DNA of 8,789 bases, taken from positions 1 to 8,789 of the forward strand of contig JAJZGN010000070.1 in the NCBI GenBank assembly GCA_021798435.1. Reading direction: 5' to 3'. The notes beneath the pieces are model-generated. The model saw only the letters and a program-made list of their open reading frames with translations. It ran no database searches and had not been told where the DNA came from. Below are positions 1 to 6,185 of this stretch, one piece after another. This DNA comes from a bacterium (GTDB taxonomy: Bacteria; Chloroflexota; Dormibacteria; Aeolococcales; Bog-877). Positions within the stretch are counted from its first letter, which is position 1; the number at the start of each line of letters is the position of its first letter. The position numbers and the translations under genes are program-made.

Positions 1-2008
1 CGGTGGTCGCGGTCCCATCGGGAGGCAGGGCTCCCACCGGGACCTCATCCCCGTGGCCCGACATGAGCCGGGCGGTCACCTCGCGGACGAACTTCGGGGC
101 GCTGTCGGGCACAGGGGCGATGAGCTGGCGCTCGGAGGTGAGGGTCTTCGGCACGGCCACCCGTTCCAGCCCCTCCAGGGCGGCGTCCACGGCCGACAAG
201 TTGGCCTGGACGGTCTTGGAGCCGCGGCGGCCGTATGTCTTCTCGATCGCCTCCTTGATTCGGGCGACCGCGACCTCGCGCTCCAGCACCCCGGAGATGG
301 CGAAGTAGCAGGCCTGGAGGACGGTGTTGACCCGCCCCCCCAATCCCAGCTCCCGGGCGATGGCGCCGGCGTCGATCACCCAGAAGTTGATCTCCTTTTG
401 GAGGACCTGCTCCTGGACCAGACGGGGTAGCCGGTCCCAGATCTCGGCCGCCGGGTAGGGGGTGTTGAGGAGGAAGGTCGCCCCCTTGGCCGCGGTGGCC
501 AGAACGTCGATCCGCTCCAGCAGCGAGGGGTGGTGGCAGCCCACGAAGCCCGCCTCCCGGATCAGGTAGGGTGCCCGGATGGGCTCGGTGCCGAACCGCA
601 GGTGGGACACGGTCTGGGAGCCCGACTTCTTGGAGTCGTAGACGAAATATCCCTGCGCGTGCAGCCCCCCCTCCGTGCCCAGGATCTTAATGGTGTTCTT
701 GTTGGCGCCCACCGTCCCGTCCGAACCCAGACCGTAGAAGAGGGCCCGGGCGGTGCCTGGGGGCTCCACCTGGAAGTTGGGGTCGTAGTCGACACTGCTG
801 TGGGAGACATCGTCCTGAATCCCCACCGTGAGACGGCGCCGGGGCGCCGGGGACCGAAGCTCGTTGAAGACCCCCTGCACCATCCCCGGGGTGAACTCCT
901 TGGACGCCAGCCCGTAGCGGCAACCCACCACCAGGGGGAGGTTCGAGCGCTGGCCCCGGGTGTGGGCCTCGGCGAGCGCCGCGCTCACGTCCAGGAACAG
1001 CGGCTCCCCCTGGGACCCCGGCTCCTTGGTGCGGTCCAGCACGGCAACCCTGGTGGCCGTCTCGGGTACTGACCGGAGCAGCTCGGCTTCGGGGAAGGGG
1101 CGGTAGAGGTGCACCTTCACCACGCCGAGCCGCTCCCCGCGGGCCACCAGCGCCCTCACCGTCTCCTCCGCGGTCTGGGCGCCGGACCCCATGGCGACCA
1201 GGACCAGCTCGGCCTCCGGGTGGCCGGTGTACTCCACCAGGTGATAGCTCCGCCCGCTGAGCTCGGCCAGCTGGTCCATCGCCTCCTGGACCAGCTGTGG
1301 GGTCCGGGCCAGGAACGGCGAGCTGGCCTCACGGGCCTGGAAGGCCACATCGGGGTTGTGGGAGGTGCCCCGAATGACCGGATGCTCCGGGGAGAGCGCC
1401 CGTCCGCGGTGCTCCAGGATCAGCTCCAGGGGCACCAGCAGCCGCAGATCCTCGTCTGACATGAGCTCCACGGTGTTGAGCTCATGGGAGGTGCGGAAGC
1501 CGTCGAAGAAGTGGATGAAGGGGACCCTGGCCCTCAGGGTGGCGAGCTCGGCCACGGCGGCCAGGTCGTGGGCCTCCTGCACCGAGGAGGAGGAGAGGAG
1601 AGCGAACCCGGTTTGGCGGGCGGCCATCACGTCGGAGTGGTCCCCGAAGATGGACAGGGCCTGACCGGCGATCGCCCGGGCCGCCACATGGATGACCGTG
1701 GAGGTGAGCTCGCCAGCGATCTTGTAGAGGTCCGGGATCATGAGCAGCAGGCCCTGGGAGGCGGTGAACGTGGTGGCCATGGCGCCGCCCTGCAGGGCCC
1801 CGTGCAGGGCCCCCGCCGCTCCACCCTCGCTCTGCATCTCCACCACGGCCGGGACGCTGCCGTACACATTGGGTCGGCGGTGGCTGGCCCACTCGTCCGC
1901 CAGCTCGGCCATGGGAGAGGCGGGGGTGATCGGGTAGATGCAGCAGACCTCGTTGAGGCGGTAGGCGGCGGAGACAGCGGCCTCGTTGCCGTCGACCATG
2001 GCCCTCAC
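1..2008 (-). CDS. nifJ: Pyruvate:ferredoxin (flavodoxin) oxidoreductase, N-terminal ~670 residues (runs off the left edge)
   Basis: Cytoplasmic iron-sulphur/thiamine-diphosphate enzyme that interconverts pyruvate + CoA with acetyl-CoA + CO2, passing electrons to ferredoxin or flavodoxin. The visible part reads without interruption to base 1. Counting from the ATG at 1999, domain I holds YPITPASPM (Thr25), MQSEGG (Glu58) and VAARAI (Arg108), which align at a constant offset with Thr31, Glu64 and Arg114 of the Desulfovibrio africanus enzyme. FGDHSDVMAARQTG (~118-131), HFFDGFRTSHE (~163-173), LDRTKEPG (~321-328), GSDGTVGANKN (~425-435) and DSKKSG (~455-460) are further family signatures. The frame leaves the window at PVGALPPDGT, just before the linker that normally precedes the 2[4Fe-4S] domain. 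The ferredoxin-like and thiamine-binding domains of this ~1170-residue family are therefore outside. I prefer GTG at 2008: it overlaps the upstream stop as GTGA and has GGAG eight bases upstream. ATG at 1999 is the alternative. Identity is secure from motif order; the start is less so. Confidence 0.95.
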   Translation of the reverse strand, partial: MRAMVDGNEAAVSAAYRLNEVCCIYPITPASPMAELADEWASHRRPNVYGSVPAVVEMQSEGGAAGALHGALQGGAMATTFTASQGLLLMIPDLYKIAGELTSTVIHVAARAIAGQALSIFGDHSDVMAARQTGFALLSSSSVQEAHDLAAVAELATLRARVPFIHFFDGFRTSHELNTVELMSDEDLRLLVPLELILEHRGRALSPEHPVIRGTSHNPDVAFQAREASSPFLARTPQLVQEAMDQLAELSGRSYHLVEYTGHPEAELVLVAMGSGAQTAEETVRALVARGERLGVVKVHLYRPFPEAELLRSVPETATRVAVLDRTKEPGSQGEPLFLDVSAALAEAHTRGQRSNLPLVVGCRYGLASKEFTPGMVQGVFNELRSPAPRRRLTVGIQDDVSHSSVDYDPNFQVEPPGTARALFYGLGSDGTVGANKNTIKILGTEGGLHAQGYFVYDSKKSGSQTVSHLRFGTEPIRAPYLIREAGFVGCHHPSLLERIDVLATAAKGATFLLNTPYPAAEIWDRLPRLVQEQVLQKEINFWVIDAGAIARELGLGGRVNTVLQACYFAISGVLEREVAVARIKEAIEKTYGRRGSKTVQANLSAVDAALEGLERVAVPKTLTSERQLIAPVPDSAPKFVREVTARLMSGHGDEVPVGALPPDGTATT

Positions 2009-3584
2009 GAGGCGGGCTCCGGCACCATCTCGATGGCGTGCACCGGGCACTGTTCGAAGCAGGTGCCGCATCCGGTGCAGCGGTCGTAGTCGAAGCGGTA
2101 GCGCAGCCCCACGCCCAGCTTGACCACCGCGTCCTCCGGGCAGGAGCCGAGGCAGCCGTCGCATTCGAAGCAGTTGCCGCAGGAGAGGCACCGGCCAGCC
2201 TCGAACACCGCCGCCGCCGGTGTCAATCCACCCACCACCTCATCGAATCCGGAGACCCGGGACTCGGTCGCCAGGACGGGCTGCCGACGCTGGTGGGCGT
2301 CGCCGAAGTACCACAGGCGGAGACCCTCGAAGACGGCCTCGGGATGCTTGGTCGAGGGCCTCGCAACCCGTCCGGAGAGCCAGTCGTCGATGTTCCGGGC
2401 GGCCTTCTTACCATGGCCCACCCCCACGGTCACTGTCCGCTCGGCAGGGACCATGTCACCGCCGGCGAAGACCCCGGGACAGCCGGTCATCATGGTGGAC
2501 GAGACCCGGACGGTGCCGTCCTTCTCCACCTCGACCCCTGGCACCTGGCGAAGGAAGTCGGTGTCGCTGTCCTGGCCGAGGGCCAGGATCACGGTGTCGG
2601 CCGCCAGCTCCTGATAGCGGCCGGTGGGCCGGGGGAACCCCTTCTCGTCCAGCTCCATCTCCTCCACCTTGAGAGCCGGACCGTCGAAGGCCTTGATGGT
2701 GCGCAACCAGTTGATCCGCACCCCCTCGCGCTCGGCGTCCTCGGCCTCCTCCTCATGGGCCGGCATCTGAGCCCTGGTGCGGCGGTACACGATCAGCGCC
2801 TCATCGGCGCCCAGCCGCCGGGCGGTCCGGGCAGCGTCCATGGCGGTGTTCCCGCCCCCGTACACCGCAACCCTCCTGCCGATCACGGGCCGCTCCCCCG
2901 AGGCCACGCTCCGGAGGAAGGAGATGGCGTCCACGATCCGGCCCGCATCTCGGGCGGGGATGTCCACCCGCTTGGAGAGGTGGGCCCCCACGGCGACGAA
3001 CAGGGCGTCGAAGCCCCCCTCGCGACGCTCGGCCTCCAGGTCTTCGACCCGGTGGCCGGTTGTGATCCTCACCCCGAGCCGCCGGATCCGCTCCACCTCG
3101 GCGTCCAGGACCGCTCGGGGCAACCGGTAGGAGGGGATCCCGTAGCGCATCATCCCTCCGGGCTGCCGACCGGCGTCTCGGATCTCCACCTCGTGACCGA
3201 GAACCGCCAGGTGGTAGGCGGCCGAGAGCCCGCTGGGCCCAGAGCCGACGACCAGCACCCGCCTGCCCGAGGGGGCGGCCGCAGCGGTGAATTGCACCCC
3301 CGCTCCAGGGCGAGGTCCCCTAGGAACCGCTCCACGGCGTGGATCGACACCGCATCGTCCAGCTCCGCCCGGTTGCAGGACGTCTCGCAGGGGTGGTAGC
3401 AGACCCGCCCGTGGATGGCGGGGAGTGGGTTCTCCGCCGCCAGGATCCGCCAGGCCTGCTCGGACCGCCCGGCCGCCTGCTCCGCCAGCCAGGCCTGGAT
3501 GTTCTCCCCCGCCGGGCATCCGGCGTTGCAGGGCGGCAGCAGGTCGACGTAGGCCGGGCGCCGCGTTCGCACCGGCCCCGCCAT
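2005..3584 (-). CDS. GltD/NfnB-like NAD(P)H-dependent flavoprotein with N- and C-terminal Fe-S modules; frame broken by a one-base shift
   Basis: Related to the glutamate synthase small subunit and NfnB: FAD flavoproteins that move electrons between NAD(P)H and iron-sulphur clusters. Restoring one base at 3297-3301 gives 526 residues. Residues 1-96 hold the Cys-rich Fe-S domain (CNAGCPAGENIQ from Cys19; CYHPCETSC, Cys62/66/70). Then come the FAD fold (VVGSGPSG, Gly114/116/119), the NAD(P) fold (VYGGGNTAMD ~241-250, followed by YRR, which favours NADPH), the second FAD motif FAGGDM (~373-378), and two ferredoxin sites (Cys472/475/478/482 and Cys503/506/509/513). As sequenced, residues 1-96 sit in one frame that runs on to a stop at 3150, and residues 97-526 sit in another. 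ATG at 3584 gives the family-like start (MAGPVRTRRPAYVDLLPP); an in-frame ATG at 3692 would add 36 unconserved Gly-rich residues. The overlap with nifJ suggests it links the oxidoreductase to the NADPH pool. It is not a true GltD: no gltB is nearby. Confidence 0.88.
2017..2020 (-). promoter_or_regulatory. Ribosome binding site supporting the GTG start of nifJ
   Basis: GGAG on the minus strand, eight bases before GTG at 2008. It lies inside the last codons of the upstream flavoprotein gene, whose TGA (2007-2005) overlaps the GTG. This arrangement suggests translational coupling. The competing ATG at 1999 has only GAGG three bases upstream, which is too close for a normal site. Confidence 0.5.
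3297..3301 (-). other. Frameshift site (run of five G on the coding strand) in the flavoprotein gene
   Basis: The coding strand reads CTGGAGCGGGGGTGCAATTC. Upstream codons ...LALERG use CGG GGG; the conserved continuation VQFTAAAAPSGRRVLVVGSG needs GTG CAA, one base back. A sixth G would restore a single frame. Either a base was lost from the run, in the assembly or in the genome, or the ribosome slips -1 here. Another reading is possible: GTG at 3297 has GGAG five bases upstream and could start the FAD/NADPH/ferredoxin part as its own polypeptide. Confidence 0.85.
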
Positions 3585-3705
3585 CACCGCGCCGTGGGCC
3601 AGGTCCGGGACCCGCGTCAGGTCTCCCCCGCCGCCGCCAAGTCGCTGAGGGCCGGGCCCTCCTGAGGACCGGCCTTCGATCGCAGATGCCATGGATCCGC
3701 CCCCC

Positions 3706-3723
3706 TAACCTCCGCCATCGTAC
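3706..3723 (-). promoter_or_regulatory. Possible -10 region for the flavoprotein-nifJ operon
   Basis: On the minus strand, TAGTACGAT contains TACGAT, four of six matches to the TATAAT consensus, about 25 bases before the upstream candidate start at 3692. No convincing TTGACA-like box lies 16-18 bases further up, so this is weak. It is listed because it is the most A/T-rich spot in the divergent intergenic region. Confidence 0.2.
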
Positions 3724-3747
3724 TAGCGGGGCGGGCAGACAGCTCGG

Positions 3748-3779
3748 GCTGAGATCACACCCCCGGCTCCCCTCTCAGC
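3748..3779. repeat. 7-base inverted repeat in the divergent intergenic region (operator candidate)
   Basis: GCTGAGA (3748-3754) and TCTCAGC (3773-3779) are perfect inverted arms with an 18-base C-rich spacer. They lie between the minus-strand flavoprotein operon and the plus-strand secreted-protein gene, where a regulator of one or both could bind. A repeat this short can arise by chance in a 180-base gap, so the functional reading is speculative. The rest of the gap (3693-3857) has only a weak GGGCC/GGCCC stem near 3835-3849. Confidence 0.25.
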
Positions 3780-3857
3780 GGGATCTAAGGCCCAGGGGGG
3801 AGGGACAGCCGTAAGTTCGGACGGTCAGATCCGGGGCCGCGAAGGGCCCGCTTGTGC

Positions 3858-3863
3858 AAGGAG
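3858..3863 (+). promoter_or_regulatory. Ribosome binding site that decides the start at 3875
   Basis: AAGGAG, 11 bases before ATG at 3875. A GTG at 3854 in the same frame would put this Shine-Dalgarno sequence inside the coding region and add seven polar residues before the signal peptide, so the ATG is preferred. Confidence 0.6.
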
Positions 3864-3874
3864 ACAGTCCAAAG

Positions 3875-4306
3875 ATGAAGAGAACTCTGATCCGCTGGGT
3901 GGCCACCGGGGCCGTCGCCGCCGCGGCCGCGGGGGTCGGGGTGACCGCCGTCTCGGCCGCCACCTCCTCCCCCGCCACAACCAAGGGCGCCTCGGCGGCG
4001 CAGCACCGCCACGGTCTCTTCCGCCTTCCCAAGGTGGCGGGCAAGGTGGTCAGCGACAGCGCGACCGGGGGCGCTGCCGGCAAGGGAGTGCTGGTGATCC
4101 AGGAGCCCGACGGAACCACGGTCACCCTGAACCTCCGTCCTCAAACCCATGCCTGGAAGTACCAGGGATTCGGCGTCAAGCCGGTGGCTGAGTCCGCATC
4201 CTCCCTCTCGCCCGGCGAGATCGTGGTGGTTGTGGGGCGGGGCGTGAACAGCAAGAACCACTGGGCGAGGGCGATCCTCGACCTGGGGTTCCAGGCGGCC
4301 CCCTGA
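3875..4306 (+). CDS. Small secreted protein with an Ala-rich signal peptide (possible DUF5666/OB-fold-like)
   Basis: 143 residues, function unknown. Residues 1-29 form a classic Sec signal peptide: basic MKRTLIRW, an Ala/Val-rich core (~9-26), and a likely cleavage site around VSA-AT (after residue 28 or 29). A low-complexity Ser/Thr/Ala linker (~30-47) follows, then a compact beta-rich domain (~54-137) containing VAGKVVSDS, GVLVIQEPDGTTVTLNL, SASSLSPGEIVVVVGRGVN and ARAILDL. The pattern of a 'GKVV' strand, a 'VxxPDGTTVTL' strand and a 'LxPGxxVVVxGR' strand resembles short exported OB-like domains of the DUF5666 type. This is my recognition, not a search result. There is no cysteine or lipobox and no second membrane segment, so it should be released from the membrane. 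It stands alone, with its own start signal and a hairpin terminator directly behind it. It is a confident gene with an uncertain family. Confidence 0.8.
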   Translation: MKRTLIRWVATGAVAAAAAGVGVTAVSAATSSPATTKGASAAQHRHGLFRLPKVAGKVVSDSATGGAAGKGVLVIQEPDGTTVTLNLRPQTHAWKYQGFGVKPVAESASSLSPGEIVVVVGRGVNSKNHWARAILDLGFQAAP

Positions 4307-4318
4307 CCTGATCCTCCC

Positions 4319-4343
4319 CGAGCCGGGGCCGGGCCCCGGCTCG
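4319..4343 (+). terminator. Strong GC hairpin terminator after the secreted-protein gene
   Basis: A perfect 11-base-pair stem, CGAGCCGGGGC and its complement GCCCCGGCTCG, closes a 3-base CGG loop, starting 12 bases after the stop codon. No T-tract follows, as is common for terminators in high-GC bacteria. It would block read-through into the membrane-protein gene. Confidence 0.7.
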
Positions 4344-4358
4344 CTGGGGGGGAATCTG

Positions 4359-4375
4359 GTCGCGCCCCGCGCGAC
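4359..4375 (+). terminator. Second hairpin following the terminator
   Basis: GTCGCGC and GCGCGAC form a perfect 7-base-pair stem around a CCC loop, 15 bases behind the main hairpin. It could be a back-up terminator or a leader structure for the next gene. No T-tract is present. Confidence 0.35.
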
Positions 4376-4415
4376 TGCGGGAGGATGAGGGCTGACCGCC
4401 TCGGCCGGCGGCAAT

Positions 4416-4439
4416 ACTCCCGACTCCCCGGGGGGGAGT
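4416..4439 (+). promoter_or_regulatory. Hairpin next to the ribosome binding site of the DUF421 gene
   Basis: ACTCCCC (4423-4429) pairs with GGGGAGT (4433-4439) around a GGG loop, ending at the base before the GGAGG ribosome binding site. A second copy, ACTCCC (4416-4421), could pair with the same G-rich strand or, through CTCC, with the ribosome binding site. The pairing is visible; a regulatory role is inference. Confidence 0.3.
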
Positions 4440-4444
4440 GGAGG
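4440..4444 (+). promoter_or_regulatory. Ribosome binding site that decides the start at 4453
   Basis: GGAGG eight bases before ATG at 4453. An in-frame GTG at 4438 would place this site inside the coding sequence, so the ATG is chosen. Confidence 0.7.
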
Positions 4445-4452
4445 TGCAGCCC

Positions 4453-4974
4453 ATGGACATCGTCCACCTCGCCGTCGCGCCCTGGGACCTGGCGCTCCGT
4501 TCGGTAGTCATCTACCTCGCGCTCACCTTCGCCCTCCGGCTCTTCGGCAAGCGCGAGCTGGGGCAGATGACGATCTTCGACCTGGTGCTGGTGCTCCTGG
4601 TGGCCAACGCCGTCCAGCCCGCCATGACCGGGCCGGACAGCTCCCTACTGGGGGGCCTGGTGATCATCGCCACCCTCTTCGTCCTCAACCTGGCGCTGGG
4701 CCTGGCCCGAGTGAGGGTCAAGTGGCTCGATCACCTGCTGCGCCCCTCCCCGACGGTGCTGGCGACCAACGGCAGCTGGAACGTGGCGGCGCTGCGGCAC
4801 GAGGGGCTGGACCTAGCCGAGGCCGAGATGGCGCTCCGGGAGCATGGAGTGGACGGGGTCGGCGACTCCGAGCTGGTGGAGATGGAGTCGGACGGGAGCA
4901 TAAGCGTGGTTCCCAAGCAGGTGTTGGGACGCCAGCGCCCCAGGCGCAGGGTGAGGGTGGTTCGTCGCCCGTGA
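4453..4974 (+). CDS. DUF421 (YetF/YcaP-type) inner-membrane protein
   Basis: 173 residues. Three hydrophobic helices are visible: ~14-31, ~42-58 and ~64-86. The loop after the first helix carries the family hallmark RLFGKRELGQMTIFDLV (from ~29). After the third helix comes the cytoplasmic domain typical of DUF421: KWLDHLLRPSPTVLATNGSWN (~90-110), then a charged helix with LAEAEMALREHGVDGVGDSELVEMESDGSISVVPK (~121-155). A basic tail (RQRPRRRVRVVRR) ends the protein. Length and helix number match the short form of the family, whose biochemical role is not established; Bacillus members are linked to spore or envelope properties. It is probably a single-gene unit: a terminator lies upstream and the next gene is convergent. 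AATACT at 4413-4418 might be a weak -10 box. Family assignment is firm; function is unknown. Confidence 0.9.
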   Translation: MDIVHLAVAPWDLALRSVVIYLALTFALRLFGKRELGQMTIFDLVLVLLVANAVQPAMTGPDSSLLGGLVIIATLFVLNLALGLARVRVKWLDHLLRPSPTVLATNGSWNVAALRHEGLDLAEAEMALREHGVDGVGDSELVEMESDGSISVVPKQVLGRQRPRRRVRVVRRP

Positions 4975-5262
4975 GAGATCTGCGAGTGGGCGCCCGATGT
5001 GGAGGCAGCCGCACGGATCTCTACCGGCCGCGCACCCGATGGTCTCCCGGTGCCGCCTTCCCGCCGGAGGTGACAGGTGGCGTGCCGGCGGGCGCGCACC
5101 GCTGGCTGTTGGCCGCCTGCCCCCGACCAAGGTCCTGAGGACTTGGCCCCCGCCGGCACCCGGACGGGGAAGCTGGTCCGAGCCCGGGATGAGGTCTCCC
5201 TCCCCCCGGAGCGACCCAGACCCATGGGTTCCCGCTGCCTCGGCCAGCTTCGGCCACCTCCG
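4975..5262. other. Convergent intergenic region, no gene supported
   Basis: 288 bases between the 3' ends of the DUF421 gene (plus) and the hydrolase gene (minus). Open frames here are extensions or shadows without domain signal or ribosome binding sites. Visible structure: an inverted repeat AGAGATC (4974-4980) / GATCTCT (5016-5022), and two adjacent hairpins at 5127-5168. No tRNA-like T-loop or anticodon stem was found. Confidence 0.6.
5127..5168. terminator. Two back-to-back hairpins, likely bidirectional terminator
   Basis: Hairpin 1 (5127-5146): CCAAGGTCC pairs with GGACTTGG around TGA, eight pairs with one bulged G. Hairpin 2 (5147-5168): CCCCGCCGG pairs with CCGGACGGGG around CAC, nine pairs with one bulged A. 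They touch without a spacer and sit between two converging genes, the expected place for a shared terminator. Neither has a T-tract. Confidence 0.4.
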
Positions 5263-5970
5263 TCAGGGCGCAGATTCCAAGAATGCCGACACCGCCGCGG
5301 CAAGCCTCACGCCGTGCAGCACCACCAGCGTGATGTGCCCACCGGGGAGGTCGACAAGCGAGCTCCCCGGGATCGCCAGCAACTCCTTGGTGGCGCTCGG
5401 CGGCACGATGTGGTCTCGTCTGGCCCGGATGATCAGGGTGCGGGCAGTCACCTTGGCGAGAAGGGGGCGCCCGTCGAACTGGGCGGACGCACTCCGCTGG
5501 GCCTCGAACGCGTATGTGGGTTGGGCGTCGACCCTGCGCCATAAGGGGATTCGGGAGATGACGTCCACCAGGAGCCAGCGCCGGGAGAACCGCCGCGTGA
5601 CCGAAGGCCTGGCAGCGGTGGCGCCGAGGATCAGGTGGTCGACGAGTTCGGGATGATCTGCCGCCAGCTGGAGGGCGATCTTGCCTCCCATCGAATAGCC
5701 CAAGACGTGGGCCCGGGCGATCCCGAGCTCGCGCATCAAGCCGGCGACATCGCGGGCCATCTCCCCGATGGAGTAGGGTCCCGCAGGCTTGTCGCTCCGA
5801 CCACCTCCTCTCGGGTCGAGCGCGACGACCTGATTCCGCTCTGCGAGCGGTGGAACCAGGGTGCTGAAGAGTCCGGCGTCGGAGCCCAGTCCCGGGATCA
5901 GCAGGAGCGGATCTCCGCTCCCCTGCAACTCGTAGTACAGCTTGATGTCGCCGGCCCGGGCGTAGGGCAT
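5263..5970 (-). CDS. Alpha/beta hydrolase-fold protein
   Basis: 235 residues, cytoplasmic (no signal peptide). Order of motifs: LLLIPGLGSD (~22-31, oxyanion-hole loop after strand 3), ALDPRGGGRSDKP (~50-62), nucleophile elbow GYSMGG with Ser93, catalytic acid Asp186 in RARRDHIVP, and catalytic His212 in PGGHITL. The full Ser-Asp-His triad is therefore present. The lid (~121-170) is short and rich in Arg and Trp. The family includes esterases, lactonases, haloperoxidase-like and beta-ketoadipate enol-lactone hydrolase-like enzymes. DPRGGGRSDKP followed by YSIGEMARDV resembles the enol-lactonase-like group, but no aromatic-degradation genes are nearby, so I name no substrate. The start ATG at 5970 has AGAGG five bases upstream. 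The gene lies 215 bases behind the glycosidase gene on the same strand, so co-transcription is possible but not shown. Confidence 0.93.
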   Translation of the reverse strand: MPYARAGDIKLYYELQGSGDPLLLIPGLGSDAGLFSTLVPPLAERNQVVALDPRGGGRSDKPAGPYSIGEMARDVAGLMRELGIARAHVLGYSMGGKIALQLAADHPELVDHLILGATAARPSVTRRFSRRWLLVDVISRIPLWRRVDAQPTYAFEAQRSASAQFDGRPLLAKVTARTLIIRARRDHIVPPSATKELLAIPGSSLVDLPGGHITLVVLHGVRLAAAVSAFLESAP

Positions 5971-5975
5971 CGTCA

Positions 5976-5980
5976 CCTCT
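5976..5980 (-). promoter_or_regulatory. Ribosome binding site of the alpha/beta hydrolase gene
   Basis: AGAGG on the minus strand, five bases before ATG at 5970. It fixes the start and separates this gene from the upstream in-frame open region, which carries no hydrolase-like sequence. Confidence 0.6.
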
Positions 5981-5995
5981 CGCGACTCAGGATCA

Positions 5996-6012
5996 CTCTG
6001 GCCCGACCAGAG
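5996..6012 (-). promoter_or_regulatory. Leader hairpin upstream of the hydrolase gene
   Basis: CTCTGG and CCAGAG form a perfect 6-base-pair stem with a 5-base loop, 25 bases before the start codon. It would lie in the 5' leader of the hydrolase mRNA. The 215-base gap it sits in (5971-6185) shows no other clear signal and no convincing promoter boxes. Confidence 0.2.
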
Positions 6013-6185
6013 CATCGGCGCCCGAGCCGGGCCCACAGTGTGTCGCACGAGCCCCCTAGAGGTGGCGACCGGGGGGCGGGCGGAACCCCTCCCTCGCCCC
6101 ACGTGTCCTTCTGGAAGCGAGCGCGCAGCAGCGGACCGGCTGGGGGATGGAGCGGGCCAGGAGCGCTGGCGGACTGGGTACGGGG

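Noticed and set aside
530..1072. Plus-strand open frame opposite nifJ, and similar frames at 1109-1459 and 1484-2089
   Set aside because: All lie antisense to uninterrupted, strongly conserved oxidoreductase sequence; GC-rich shadows.
2038..3399. Long plus-strand open frame (453 codons) opposite the flavoprotein gene
   Set aside because: Antisense shadow of a conserved gene: the minus strand carries Rossmann and ferredoxin motifs, while this frame is His/Pro/Gly-rich with no domain signal.
3298..3519. Upstream part of the frame holding the FAD domain, from an ATG at 3519
   Set aside because: Its residues before VQFTAAAAPSG are low-complexity and overlap the conserved Cys-rich domain in the other frame, so the 3519 start is not real.
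4974..5022. AGAGATC / GATCTCT inverted repeat as a terminator
   Set aside because: Arms are only seven bases with a 35-base spacer, too far apart for an intrinsic terminator; noted only in the intergenic entry.
4731..5303. Minus-strand and plus-strand frames spanning the convergent gap
   Set aside because: They run antisense or out of frame into the DUF421 and hydrolase genes and are Arg/Ser/Pro-rich, as expected for noncoding GC-rich DNA.
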